This document shows, piece by piece, positions 17,548 through 25,060 of a DNA stretch of 28,238 nucleotides (position 1 is the stretch's first letter; every line of letters begins with the position of its first letter). Both the position numbers and the translations under genes were made by a program. This stretch comes from Methylococcaceae bacterium UBA1147 (GTDB lineage: Bacteria > Pseudomonadota > Gammaproteobacteria > Methylococcales > UBA1147), in assembly GCA_002311315.1 (NCBI GenBank), contig DBZZ01000026.1, positions 1 through 28,238 on the forward strand, in the 5' to 3' direction. The notes beneath the pieces were generated by a model that ran no database searches, was not told the origin of the DNA, and saw only the letters and a list, made by a program, of their open reading frames with translations.

Positions 17548-18342
17548 TCAGACCAATGTCTCGGTCAGAAAGGGGCGAATCGAGTCTGCAATGATCGGGT
17601 GCAGTTTGGCATTGGCGGCAATGAGATTGCCCGAAGACAGGTAAGCGTGTCCATTCGTGAAATCACTGACGATGCCACCGGCCTCCTGCACCAGCAACAC
17701 TCCGGCCGCCATATCCCATTGCTTGAGGCCTATTTCCCAGAATCCGTCGAAACGGCCAGCTGCGACGTAGGCCAGATCCAGCGAAGCTGCACCCGGGCGA
17801 CGGACTCCCGCAGCGTCTTTCGACAGGCTACGGAACATTTGCAGATAGGTTTCAAGATGTTTTTGTTCAGCGAACGGGAAGCCGGTGCCGAGTAGGCAGC
17901 CCTTCAGGCTTGGCAGCCCGCTGACACGGATCCTCCGGTTGTTCAGCAGGGCCCCTGAGCCGCGCGAAGCGCTGAACATCTCCTGCTTCATGGGGTCGTA
18001 AACCACGGCCTGCTCGATTTTCCCCTTTCGTGCCAGCGCGATTGAAACGGCGAAGTGTGGAAATCCGTGCAGAAAGTTCGTCGTGCCATCAAGCGGATCG
18101 ATTATCCAGGTAAATTCGTTACCCTTGTGGACTCCACTTTCCTCGGCAATGATGCTGTGGTCGGGATAGGCATTCCGGATGATCCGGATAATTTCGTCTT
18201 CAGCGCGATGATCGATCTCGGTCACAAAGTCGTTTCGGCTTTTCTCGTCGATTCGGAGCAATTCGACCCGATCGATTGAACGAACGATAATGGTTCCGGC
18301 GGCGCGGGCGGCACGTTCGGCAATATTGAGCGCAGGATGCAT
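17548..18342 (-). CDS. suhB: Inositol-1-monophosphatase SuhB
   Basis: SuhB is a magnesium-dependent phosphatase of inositol monophosphate that in E. coli also joins NusA-containing rRNA antitermination complexes. The 264-residue protein has the metal-binding signatures DPLDGTTNFLHGFPHF and WDMAAGVLLVQEAGG, plus SIIAEESG and GFPFAEQKHLETYL. Length equals or nearly equals E. coli SuhB (267). ATG 18342 begins MHPALNIAERAARAAG, the typical N-terminus. It diverges from trmJ, the same arrangement as in E. coli and Pseudomonas. Confidence 0.95.
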   Translation of the reverse strand: MHPALNIAERAARAAGTIIVRSIDRVELLRIDEKSRNDFVTEIDHRAEDEIIRIIRNAYPDHSIIAEESGVHKGNEFTWIIDPLDGTTNFLHGFPHFAVSIALARKGKIEQAVVYDPMKQEMFSASRGSGALLNNRRIRVSGLPSLKGCLLGTGFPFAEQKHLETYLQMFRSLSKDAAGVRRPGAASLDLAYVAAGRFDGFWEIGLKQWDMAAGVLLVQEAGGIVSDFTNGHAYLSSGNLIAANAKLHPIIADSIRPFLTETLV

Positions 18343-18428
18343 GGTGGGTTTTTTCTGTCGGGTATTCTTAGTCTCAGGGGGCGGGCTTCAAGGACCGAGG
18401 TTTTTTGCTAATCGGGACTTGGGTTGGC

Positions 18429-18444
18429 ATCCAAAGCTTTGGAT
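18429..18444. promoter_or_regulatory. Perfect 16-base palindrome between suhB and trmJ
   Basis: ATCCAAAGCTTTGGAT is fully self-complementary. It sits mid-way in the 246-base divergent region, about 85 bases before the suhB start and 145 before trmJ. A two-fold site of this length is typical of dimeric regulators. No T run adjoins it, and I do not recognise the regulator. Confidence 0.4.
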
Positions 18445-18527
18445 TTATCGGTGGAAGACCCTGTTCCGTTACTGGTTTATAGCGCAATCTGTCGTCTGAA
18501 AGGATTAACCTGCCAGTTGATCGTTTT

Positions 18528-18562
18528 TTAACCGGTTAAGAATAACAAAAATCTGATAAAAT
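18528..18562 (+). promoter_or_regulatory. Candidate trmJ promoter with palindromic element
   Basis: A TAAAAT hexamer at 18557-18562 is a good -10 box about 27 bases before the trmJ start, in an AT-rich patch. No clear -35 box lies at the right spacing. Instead a perfect 12-base palindrome TTAACCGGTTAA (18528-18539) covers the -35 zone, which would suit a regulator-dependent or repressed promoter. Confidence 0.35.
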
Positions 18563-18588
18563 CGGGGCTTTTTCCGGCAGGGCCTGAC

Positions 18589-19314
18589 TTGTTCTCGAAT
18601 ATCCGCATTGTTCTGGTCGGAACAACGCACCCCGGCAACATTGGCGGGGTTGCCAGGGCGATGAAGAACATGGGGCTGGCGAGATTGTATCTGGTCAAAC
18701 CAAAGATTTTCCCCTGCGCCGATGCGACATTGAGGGCTGCAGGTGCAGACGATATCCTGTGCAGTGCGGTTCTTTGCGATTCCGTAAAGGAAGCCATCGC
18801 GGAATGTGGCGTAGTGGTCGGGACCAGTGCTCGTAGTCGCAGTATTTCCTGGTCGGTGACTGCTCCACGGGAGTGTGCCAGGATGATTTCTGGAAAACCA
18901 GACAGCACCGAGGTAGCCATTGTTTTTGGTCGAGAGAATTCGGGCCTGACCAATGCCGAACTGGATCTCTGTGGATACTGGCTTACGATTCCTTGTAATC
19001 CTGATTTCAGCTCGCTGAATCTAGCGGCAGCCGTACAGGTGGTCGGCTACGAACTGTTGGTTACGCTGACTGATCGGAGCGATCGGCACCCCACCGACCT
19101 TACCCCTCTCGCATCGTCAGCCCAGATCGAGTCGTTTTATGGACATCTCAACGAAGTCATCGCTGCGGTGGGTTTCATTCATCCGGACAAATCGCGCTCA
19201 GTGATGAGGCGAATCCGGCGGTTGTTCAACCGCGCACACCTCGAAATCCAGGAACTGGATCTGTTGCGCGGCATACTGAGTGCGATCCAGAAAGCCGCCA
19301 AGCTGTCGAGGTGA
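18589..19314 (+). CDS. trmJ: tRNA (cytidine/uridine-2'-O-)-methyltransferase TrmJ
   Basis: TrmJ 2'-O-methylates position 32 of several tRNAs using S-adenosylmethionine. The 241-residue protein is a SPOUT (trefoil-knot) enzyme: IRIVLVGTTHPGNIGGVARA at the N-terminus, VAIVFGRENSGLTNAELDLC and IPCNPDFSSLNLAAAVQVV forming the knot and SAM site, then a C-terminal dimer extension (about 165-241). The start is TTG 18589 with a GCAGGG site upstream; conserved residues begin at codon 4. It precedes cysE and iscR, as in Pseudomonas and Azotobacter. Confidence 0.95.
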   Translation: MFSNIRIVLVGTTHPGNIGGVARAMKNMGLARLYLVKPKIFPCADATLRAAGADDILCSAVLCDSVKEAIAECGVVVGTSARSRSISWSVTAPRECARMISGKPDSTEVAIVFGRENSGLTNAELDLCGYWLTIPCNPDFSSLNLAAAVQVVGYELLVTLTDRSDRHPTDLTPLASSAQIESFYGHLNEVIAAVGFIHPDKSRSVMRRIRRLFNRAHLEIQELDLLRGILSAIQKAAKLSR

Positions 19315-19531
19315 TTCTCGGCAAAGGTAATGAAGGGACAGTTCGTGGTACAAGATGCCGCGGCAGTCATGGTTGAAGCAGCCGTTTCGGCAGCATTGGA
19401 CGGTGGGAAGAACTCTTGCTTTTGTGGTCGCTGGTGTCCAACCTATTGTCGGGTATAAGGGTATACTGGGGAAGAGTCCTGAAATGGCCCGCCTGATGTT
19501 CGTTCAGTGTTTACTGGTTTGGAAATTTTAG

Positions 19532-20302
19532 ATGTTTGATCGAATTCAAGAGGATATCCGTTGTGTATTCGAACGTGATCCTGCTGCTCAGAGTGTTGCC
19601 GAAATACTGGTGGCCTACCCCGGGTTGCATGCGATCCTGTTTCACCGGCTGAGTCATGCCTTGTGGCAGTTGAAGCTAAGATGGCTGGGGCGATTGCTTT
19701 CTCATGTAGCCCGATGGTTGACAGGAATCGAAATTCATCCTGGAGCGCGTATTGGACGTCGCCTGTTTATCGATCACGGCATGGGGATCGTCATTGGCGA
19801 AACGGCGGTCATCGGCAACGATTGCACGCTTTACCATGGGGTGACGCTGGGTGGCACAAGTTGGCAGAAGGGGAAACGGCATCCAACGCTCAGGGAAGGA
19901 GTGGTGGTGGGTGCTGGTGCCAAGATCCTTGGTCCGATCGTGGTTGGCAGCGGCGCACGAGTGGGTTCCAACTCGGTGGTGTTGAAAAATATTCCGGACA
20001 AGGCGACAGTCGTTGGAATCCCTGGACACATTCTTTCGGCAAAGAAGGCCCCGATCCTACCGCACAGGAAGGCCATCGCCAGCAAAATTGGTTTTGACGC
20101 CTACGGAGCGACCAAGGACATGACTGATCCGGTGGCTGATGCCATCAATCATATGCTGGATCATATCCATCTCATGGATAGACAGATCGAGGAATTAACC
20201 CGTGTCTTGAAAGAACGAGGAATCGAGTGCCAGGAAATCACCATACCCAAGCTCGACGATTATGAAATTGAAACGGGTGTCAATGGGGCGGTAGATGATT
20301 GA
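19532..20302 (+). CDS. cysE: Serine O-acetyltransferase
   Basis: CysE makes O-acetylserine from serine and acetyl-CoA, the carbon precursor for cysteine. The 256-residue protein has the N-terminal helical part (DPAAQSVAEILVAYPGLHAI, FHRLSHALW). The left-handed beta-helix of hexapeptide repeats follows (GIEIHPGARIGRRLFIDHG with the catalytic His, GIVIGETAVIGNDCTLYHGVTLGG, VVVGAGAKILGP). This is the shorter EpsC/NifP-like type, lacking about 70 N-terminal residues of E. coli CysE. The roughly 60 residues after the beta-helix are charged and helical and not part of the core. Position between trmJ and iscR matches the cysE2 of isc clusters, where it would supply cysteine to the desulfurase. The 217-base gap before it holds no gene. 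Confidence 0.95.
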   Translation: MFDRIQEDIRCVFERDPAAQSVAEILVAYPGLHAILFHRLSHALWQLKLRWLGRLLSHVARWLTGIEIHPGARIGRRLFIDHGMGIVIGETAVIGNDCTLYHGVTLGGTSWQKGKRHPTLREGVVVGAGAKILGPIVVGSGARVGSNSVVLKNIPDKATVVGIPGHILSAKKAPILPHRKAIASKIGFDAYGATKDMTDPVADAINHMLDHIHLMDRQIEELTRVLKERGIECQEITIPKLDDYEIETGVNGAVDD

Positions 20303-20380
20303 AAAGGCCGCTTTACTACAGCGAGGTGGAAGGTTTTGACAAACAATCTCTAATGCGGCTCATTCTGGACGGTTGCCCAA

Positions 20381-20408
20381 TTGACTAATCACAAGTCTGG
20401 GGTATATT
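20381..20408 (+). promoter_or_regulatory. iscR promoter with dyad resembling an IscR operator
   Basis: TTGACT (20381-20386) and TATATT (20403-20408), 16 bases apart, each match five of six consensus positions. Inside it GACT (20383-20386) and AGTC (20394-20397) form an inverted pair spaced by 7 bases. Known type-1 IscR sites also carry GACT/AGTC half-sites, but with a shorter spacer, so this may be an altered or decaying operator. Confidence 0.55.
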
Positions 20409-20443
20409 CACCTTGTGAGACCACTATCTGATAAGAGATTCCC

Positions 20444-20921
20444 GTGCGCCTGACGACAAAGGGGTGCTATGCTGTGACGGCGATGCTGGATCTGGCTTAC
20501 CACGGTGGGAAGAAACCGGTCTCGCTGCATGACATCGCTGGTTGGCAAAGTATTTCGATGTCTTAACTGGAGCAGTTGTTTGCGGGCTTGCGGAAAGCCA
20601 GCCTCGTGAGAGGCGTTCGAGGCCCCGGAGGCGGTTACAGGTGGGGCCGGGACAGTGATTCCATCAGCATCGTTGACATCATAACCGCCGTCAACGAGGA
20701 TCTGGATGCGACCGCGGTGGCAGGGGAAACTGTCAGGACAACCAGCCCTGACTGACTCATTTCCTGTGGATGGATCTTAACCAGTAACTTTACGTTACCT
20801 TTCGGGCATTTCGTTGGCTGGTCTGGTCGAGCAGGATTGCGTCAGGGCTGTCCCCGAACGCGAGGAAATAGAGGCCGGGTACGGTTCTGAATTTCCTTAC
20901 CGGATTACGACCAAAGTCTAG
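20444..20921 (+). pseudogene. iscR: iscR pseudogene (Rrf2-family Fe-S regulator, multiply disrupted)
   Basis: Translation from GTG 20444 gives RLTTKGCYAVTAMLDLAY, unmistakable IscR. A TAA at 20564-20566 stands where SYLEQLF should have Tyr. Reading through it restores LEQLFAGLRKASLVRG and VRGPGGGY. Around 20714 and 20724-20730 two single-base insertions shift frame, and the first cluster Cys has become Trp (TGG). The third frame then reads CQDNQP, a TGA (20749-20751) replacing the last cluster Cys, then LTHFLWMDLNQ and a TAA at 20785. After another shift the C-terminus YLSGISLAGLVEQDCV continues to TAG 20921. The total matches the 162-codon E. coli gene. Intact IscR represses isc operons; this copy cannot make a full-length product. 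Confidence 0.93.
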
Positions 20922-21002
20922 TTCGCTGCGGTTTCATGTGGTGTTATTGGGTGCTTGCTTAATGACTTCCATTGGTACGGTTTTCTTATTCGTTGTCGAG
21001 CA

Positions 21003-22142
21003 ATGATTTATTTTGATTTCAACGCGACCAGCCCGCTACATGAAGCGGTGCTTGAGGCCATGGTTCCTTATTACAGGAACTTCTACGGAAACCCCTCGAG
21101 TCTGCACCGCATTGGCCGGATCAGTCGCGATGCTGTAGAGGCAGCCCGTATACAGGTGGCTGGACTAGCGGGTGCTTCTGCTTCCCAGGTTGTTTTTACT
21201 TCCGGAGGTACGGAGGCGAACAGCCTGGCGATTTGTGGCCTGGCTGACGTCCTGCCTCCGGGGCAGATCCTGGTCAGTCCAATTGAGCATTCTTCGGTCC
21301 TGGAGCCTTTGAAAGCTCTTTCCGAGACAGGCTGGACGGTTAGATTTATGGAGTTGACAGACGGTGGCCGTGTTTGTGAAAGATTTCTTGAATCGGCGAT
21401 CGATCCCGAGACGCGCTTTGCGGTCTGTATGATTGCGAACAATGAAACGGGCGTTATTCAGGATATTCAGCGGATTGCCGAGCAGTTCAGAGATCTAGGC
21501 ATTCCGCTTCACTGCGACGGGGTTCAGGCGTTTGGAAAGATTGCGATCGATTTTTCCGCCTCGAGGTTCAGCTTCATGTCCGTTTCTGCGCACAAAATCG
21601 GCGGACCTAAGGGGGTCGGTGCACTGGTATTTGACAAGTCGGTGCGACTGGAACCTTTGCTCAAGGGCGGGGGCCAGGAGAAAGGTTTGCGGGGCGGAAC
21701 AGAGAACGTAGCCGGGATTGTCGGTTTTGGCGTGGCGGCGGAGATTGCCCAGCGTAACCTGGGGGAAAACGCCAATCACCTTTTCCGGCTTCGACAAAGA
21801 CTGGAACAGGGGTTGAAAAAACTGCCATCGATAACCATATTCTGTAAGCAGGAGAAACGGTTGCCAAATACGGTGATGTTTGGTGTTGGCGGCATGGACG
21901 GTGAAATGGTGGTGATGGAACTGGACCGAAAGGGGATAGCCGTTTCCAGTGGTTCGGCGTGCTCCAGCCAGGACACCGAGCCGAGCCACGTACTGTTGGC
22001 CATGAGGGTTGATCGGGAGGTCGCCAGGAGTGCTGTCCGGGTTAGTCTGGGTTCAACCAGCACGGAAACCGAAGTTGATCAGTTCCTGGTTGTGTTGCAG
22101 AACCTAGTGTCCGGTGCGCACCAGAAAGCTAGTGGATACTAG
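21003..22142 (+). CDS. Cysteine desulfurase (NifS/IscS group)
   Basis: The pyridoxal-phosphate enzyme takes sulfur from cysteine, leaving alanine, and forwards it for Fe-S clusters. ATG 21003 (MIYFDFNATSPLHEAVLEAM) gives 379 residues. The PLP lysine is Lys198 in SAHKIGGPKGVGAL and the reactive Cys320 lies in SSGSACSSQDTEPSHVLLAM. FTSGGTEANSLAI and NNETGVIQDI are further family blocks. Size and the short C-terminus suit the NifS-type branch, not the 404-residue E. coli IscS, so no symbol is given. It stands where iscS belongs, after iscR and before iscA, but no scaffold iscU follows. A longer upstream start at 20955 adds non-family residues. Confidence 0.92.
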   Translation: MIYFDFNATSPLHEAVLEAMVPYYRNFYGNPSSLHRIGRISRDAVEAARIQVAGLAGASASQVVFTSGGTEANSLAICGLADVLPPGQILVSPIEHSSVLEPLKALSETGWTVRFMELTDGGRVCERFLESAIDPETRFAVCMIANNETGVIQDIQRIAEQFRDLGIPLHCDGVQAFGKIAIDFSASRFSFMSVSAHKIGGPKGVGALVFDKSVRLEPLLKGGGQEKGLRGGTENVAGIVGFGVAAEIAQRNLGENANHLFRLRQRLEQGLKKLPSITIFCKQEKRLPNTVMFGVGGMDGEMVVMELDRKGIAVSSGSACSSQDTEPSHVLLAMRVDREVARSAVRVSLGSTSTETEVDQFLVVLQNLVSGAHQKASGY

Positions 22143-22214
22143 GGTTGAAGCTGCTGCCTTAGGGTGGTAATTCGGCTCCGTTAGGAGTCAGTTTGATTTG
22201 GATGAGAGATCGAT

Positions 22215-22538
22215 ATGTCAGTACATTTAACCGAAGCTGCGGCCCGACAAGTCCAAAAGCAACTGGAAAAACGCGGCGGCGGACTGGGTCTTCGGCTAGG
22301 CGTTCGAAAATCCGGATGCTCCGGTTTTGCCTACGTGATCGATTTTGCCGATGAAATCGAAAATGCAGACAGCGTTTTCGAGGACTTTGGGGTCAAGGTG
22401 GTGGTTCATCATGATTCCCTTGCCATGCTCGACGGAATACGGATTGATTACAAAACGGAAGGCCTGAATGCGACGTTCAGTTTCGACAATCCGAATGTGC
22501 AGGATAGCTGTGGGTGTGGTGAGAGTTTTTCAGTTTGA
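22215..22538 (+). CDS. iscA: Iron-sulfur cluster assembly protein IscA
   Basis: IscA is an A-type carrier that receives iron or clusters and passes [4Fe-4S] to target proteins. The 107-residue length equals E. coli IscA and the three ligand cysteines are at the same positions: Cys35 in RKSGCSGFAYVIDFADE, and Cys99 and Cys101 in DSCGCGESFSV. GVKVVVHHDSLAMLDG and NPNVQDSCGCGE mark it as IscA, not SufA or ErpA. A GAGAG site precedes the ATG. It follows the desulfurase by 72 bases and probably shares its transcript. hscB, hscA, fdx and iscX, which normally follow, are absent. Confidence 0.94.
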   Translation: MSVHLTEAAARQVQKQLEKRGGGLGLRLGVRKSGCSGFAYVIDFADEIENADSVFEDFGVKVVVHHDSLAMLDGIRIDYKTEGLNATFSFDNPNVQDSCGCGESFSV

Positions 22539-22579
22539 ATTGGCTTCTACCCGGAAACCGGACTGTTTGGAACAACAAC

Positions 22580-22599
22580 GCGATTGCCTGGGCAATCGC
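22580..22599. terminator. Perfect hairpin after iscA
   Basis: GCGATTGCC-TG-GGCAATCGC is a perfect 9-base inverted repeat (8 pairs with a 4-base loop in practice), 42 bases after the iscA stop. A T-rich stretch (AATTTTTGTTTTT) occurs only about 20 bases further on, so it is not a standard intrinsic terminator. It could act as an mRNA 3' end, or as a spacer structure before ndk. Confidence 0.4.
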
Positions 22600-22752
22600 C
22601 AACCGTTACACTACGCGCGAATTTTTGTTTTTGACTAGTGTCCGATGGTTCTGGAATGTGGCTGAATAGCGTAGTTTACGCCTTGTCGAGTCAATGATCA
22701 CAGCCTTCTCAAGTTCGCATCGGAACTACTTACCTTATTTGGAGTCTCCTGG

Positions 22753-23184
22753 GTGGCAATTGAACGCACATTTTCAATTATCAAACCGGACGCGGTTTCA
22801 AAGTCCTTGATTGGCGAAGTATACAGACGCTTCGAGAAGGCTGGCTTGCAGATCGTCGCGGCGAAAATGGTACGCTTGACACGGCGACAGGCTGAAGCAT
22901 TTTATGCTGTTCACAAGGACCGATCTTTCTTCAACAATCTGATCAATTTCATGACCTCCGGTCCGATCATGGTACAGGTCCTTGAAGGTGGCAATGCAAT
23001 TGCGCTGAACCGGAAGCTGATGGGCGCAACTAATCCTTCAGATGCTGAACTCGGTACGATCCGGGCGGATTATGCGACCAATGTTACGCTTAATGCGGTA
23101 CATGGTTCAGATAGCCCCGATACGGCAAAGGTGGAAATAGCCTTTTTTTTCTCTGAAGATGAAATCTGCGTTCGCACCGTCTGA
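22753..23184 (+). CDS. ndk: Nucleoside diphosphate kinase
   Basis: Ndk balances nucleoside triphosphates by moving the gamma phosphate through a phospho-histidine. The 143-residue length equals E. coli Ndk. The protein starts (V/M)AIERTFSIIKPDAV, and the catalytic His117 lies in LNAVHGSDSPDTAKVEI; MTSGPIMVQVLEG and RKLMGATNPSDAELGTIR are also canonical. The GTG start is backed by GGAG about 9 bases upstream. rlmN begins inside its last codons. A run of eight T (23143-23150) within the gene is a possible slippage point but the frame is intact. Confidence 0.97.
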   Translation: MAIERTFSIIKPDAVSKSLIGEVYRRFEKAGLQIVAAKMVRLTRRQAEAFYAVHKDRSFFNNLINFMTSGPIMVQVLEGGNAIALNRKLMGATNPSDAELGTIRADYATNVTLNAVHGSDSPDTAKVEIAFFFSEDEICVRTV

Positions 23185-24268
23185 TACGGGACCGAAAAAT
23201 CTCCTAGATTTTGATCCGGGCTCGCTGGAACAATTTCTTGCAGGAATGGGAGAGAAGCGTTTTCGTGCATCCCAGTTGCTGAAATGGATTCACCAGGAGG
23301 GAGTGGTCGATTTCGACCAGATGTCGAACATCAGCAAGGACCTTCGGCAACGCCTGGCCTCCGTTTGTCACATAAGAACCCCGAGTATTGTCTTTGATCA
23401 GACCGCCAGCGATGGAACCCGTAAGTGGCTGTTGCAGACCGAGTGCGGCAACCGTATAGAGACGGTGTTTATCCCCGAGGAAAGCCGCGGGACCTTGTGC
23501 GTTTCGTCGCAGATTGGTTGTGCCCTCGATTGTTCCTTCTGTTCAACCGCGAAACAGGGCTTTAACCGGAACCTTGGGGTGGGTGAAATCATCGGTCAGC
23601 TGGTCCTTGCCTCGTCTGTTCTTGAGGCGGGCCAGCGTGTTACCAACGTCGTCATGATGGGGATGGGGGAGCCTCTCCTGAATTTCAACAATGTTGTAGG
23701 TGCCATGAGGCTGATGATGGATGATTCGGCCTACGGTTTGTCAAAGCGCCGGGTGACGTTGAGTACCTCGGGCGTTGTTCCTTACATGTACCGGTTGCGC
23801 GATTCTATCGATGTGGCGCTAGCGGTTTCTTTGCATGCTCCCGATGACGACCTGAGAAATCAGCTGGTCCCCATTAACAGGAGATACCCACTCAAGGAAC
23901 TGCTGAAGGCGTGCAAGGACTTCGCCGCTGCCGGAAATCGGCGCAAGATAACTTTCGAATATGTCATGCTCGATGAGGTCAACGATGGACCGCATCAGGC
24001 CAGGAGATTGTCCAGGCTATTGAGTCATGTGCCCTGTAAGATCAACCTGATTCCCTTCAATCCTTTTCCTGGCAGCGATTACCGTTGCTCCCGGCCGCAG
24101 GTGATCCAAAGGTTCCAAGAAATCCTCATGCAACAGGGTTATGTCGCAACCGTGCGCAAGACTCGGGGAGAGGACATTGATGCTGCCTGTGGCCAGTTGG
24201 TCGGAAAGGTCCAGGATCGCACCCGGAGAACGACAAAGGCAGGCCTTGGGGAGGACATGAAGTTCTAG
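23159..24268 (+). CDS. rlmN: Dual-specificity RNA methyltransferase RlmN
   Basis: RlmN is a radical-SAM enzyme that makes 2-methyladenosine at A2503 of 23S rRNA and A37 of some tRNAs. The 369-residue protein has the cluster motif CALDCSFC (Cys121, Cys125, Cys128), VVMMGMGEPLLNFNNV, LSKRRVTLSTSGVVP, SLHAPDDDLRNQLVPINR and the second catalytic Cys344 in DIDAACGQLVG. The N-terminal block NLLDFDPGSLEQFLAGMGEKRFRA is typical. ATG 23159 lies 26 bases before the end of ndk, so translation is probably coupled. Gene order ndk-rlmN-pilF is conserved in Pseudomonas. Confidence 0.96.
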   Translation: MKSAFAPSDTGPKNLLDFDPGSLEQFLAGMGEKRFRASQLLKWIHQEGVVDFDQMSNISKDLRQRLASVCHIRTPSIVFDQTASDGTRKWLLQTECGNRIETVFIPEESRGTLCVSSQIGCALDCSFCSTAKQGFNRNLGVGEIIGQLVLASSVLEAGQRVTNVVMMGMGEPLLNFNNVVGAMRLMMDDSAYGLSKRRVTLSTSGVVPYMYRLRDSIDVALAVSLHAPDDDLRNQLVPINRRYPLKELLKACKDFAAAGNRRKITFEYVMLDEVNDGPHQARRLSRLLSHVPCKINLIPFNPFPGSDYRCSRPQVIQRFQEILMQQGYVATVRKTRGEDIDAACGQLVGKVQDRTRRTTKAGLGEDMKF

Positions 24269-24274
24269 GGTCCT

Positions 24275-24933
24275 GTGTGGCTTTTGCTCTTCGTGGGGGC
24301 ATGGGCATGCAGCAGCGCCAGGAATGTGGAATAGATGCTGGATGTTGCCCTATCGAGTTCAGCCAACGTTTATACCAACCTCGGAAAACAATACCTTGCC
24401 AGGGGGCGGGATGACGTGGCGTCGAAGAACTTTAAATTTGCTCTTGATACCGATGCCCGGAACAGTGAAGCCCATCATGCGATAGGTGTACCGTACGAAC
24501 GTCTGGGGCAGAAGGATCTGGCCGCTGCGCACCTGAAAAGATCGGTCGCAATGCGCTCTTCGAACGCCAGTGCCCAGACCGACTATGGAAGTTTTCTTTG
24601 TGCACAGGGCTTGTATGCAGAGGCCGACGATCATTTCAGAACAGCCTCATTGATACCCCTTTTACAAGCGTCCCTGGGTGGCCATGACGAATGCGGGTAT
24701 CTGTGCCCACCTGGCCGGGCGTTACCAAGCTGAGCCTGGCAAATCGAAAAACAACTTTCCGACAAGGCCTTTCTTGAAGCTATTTCATTGCTGCCGAGCT
24801 CACCGAAGACGCTTTGCTTCTCGGAGTAAATGTAGAACACATGCTTGGTGATGATGCCGCCGCAGCGGCATACAGATCCAGGCTTAAAGACCTGTTTCCT
24901 TTTTCCGATGAGGCCCAGTTCTTGGGAAAATAA
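24275..24933 (+). pseudogene. pilF: pilF pseudogene (type IV pilus pilotin lipoprotein, multiply disrupted)
   Basis: PilF is an outer-membrane lipoprotein of TPR repeats that places the PilQ secretin. From GTG 24275 a lipoprotein-like leader WLLLFVGAWACSS is read, then TAG at 24332-24334. The same frame continues from ATG 24335 with good TPRs (NVYTNLGKQYLARGRDDVAS, NSEAHHAIGVPYERLG, SAQTDYGSFLCAQGLYAEAD). Near 24650 the frame shifts (DTPFTSVPGW), and again at about 24684 (MTNAGICAHLAGRYQAE). It shifts a third time near 24761 (DKAFLEAISLLPSSPKTL) and once more at 24817 (LLGVNVEHMLGDDAAAAAYR, then DLFPFSDEAQFLGK) to TAA 24933. The whole homologous length is present but split over all three frames, so no functional PilF is made. 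The 127 bases to hisS hold no rodZ or ispG. Confidence 0.92.
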
Positions 24934-25060
24934 CCTCGTCACTACCTCCCGCGGGTCGAGTCCAAGTGCCCGATCTTATATCGCTTTTTCCTGTAATACG
25001 GTCCGTCCGGATCAAGAGCCTGTATACTGTGCCCCGGTTTGTGACTCCAATTTCACTAAA

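Noticed and set aside
20444..20566. Short functional peptide from the start of iscR
   Set aside because: It contains only about 40 residues, not even the complete winged helix, so DNA binding is unlikely.
24335..24733. Short intact TPR protein in place of a pilF pseudogene
   Set aside because: The frame lacks a signal peptide and loses homology near 24650, while the remaining PilF sequence continues in other frames to 24933.
24845..25060. 72-codon upstream extension of hisS
   Set aside because: It overlaps the pilF remnant out of frame and is absent from HisRS proteins; ATG 25061 gives the standard length.
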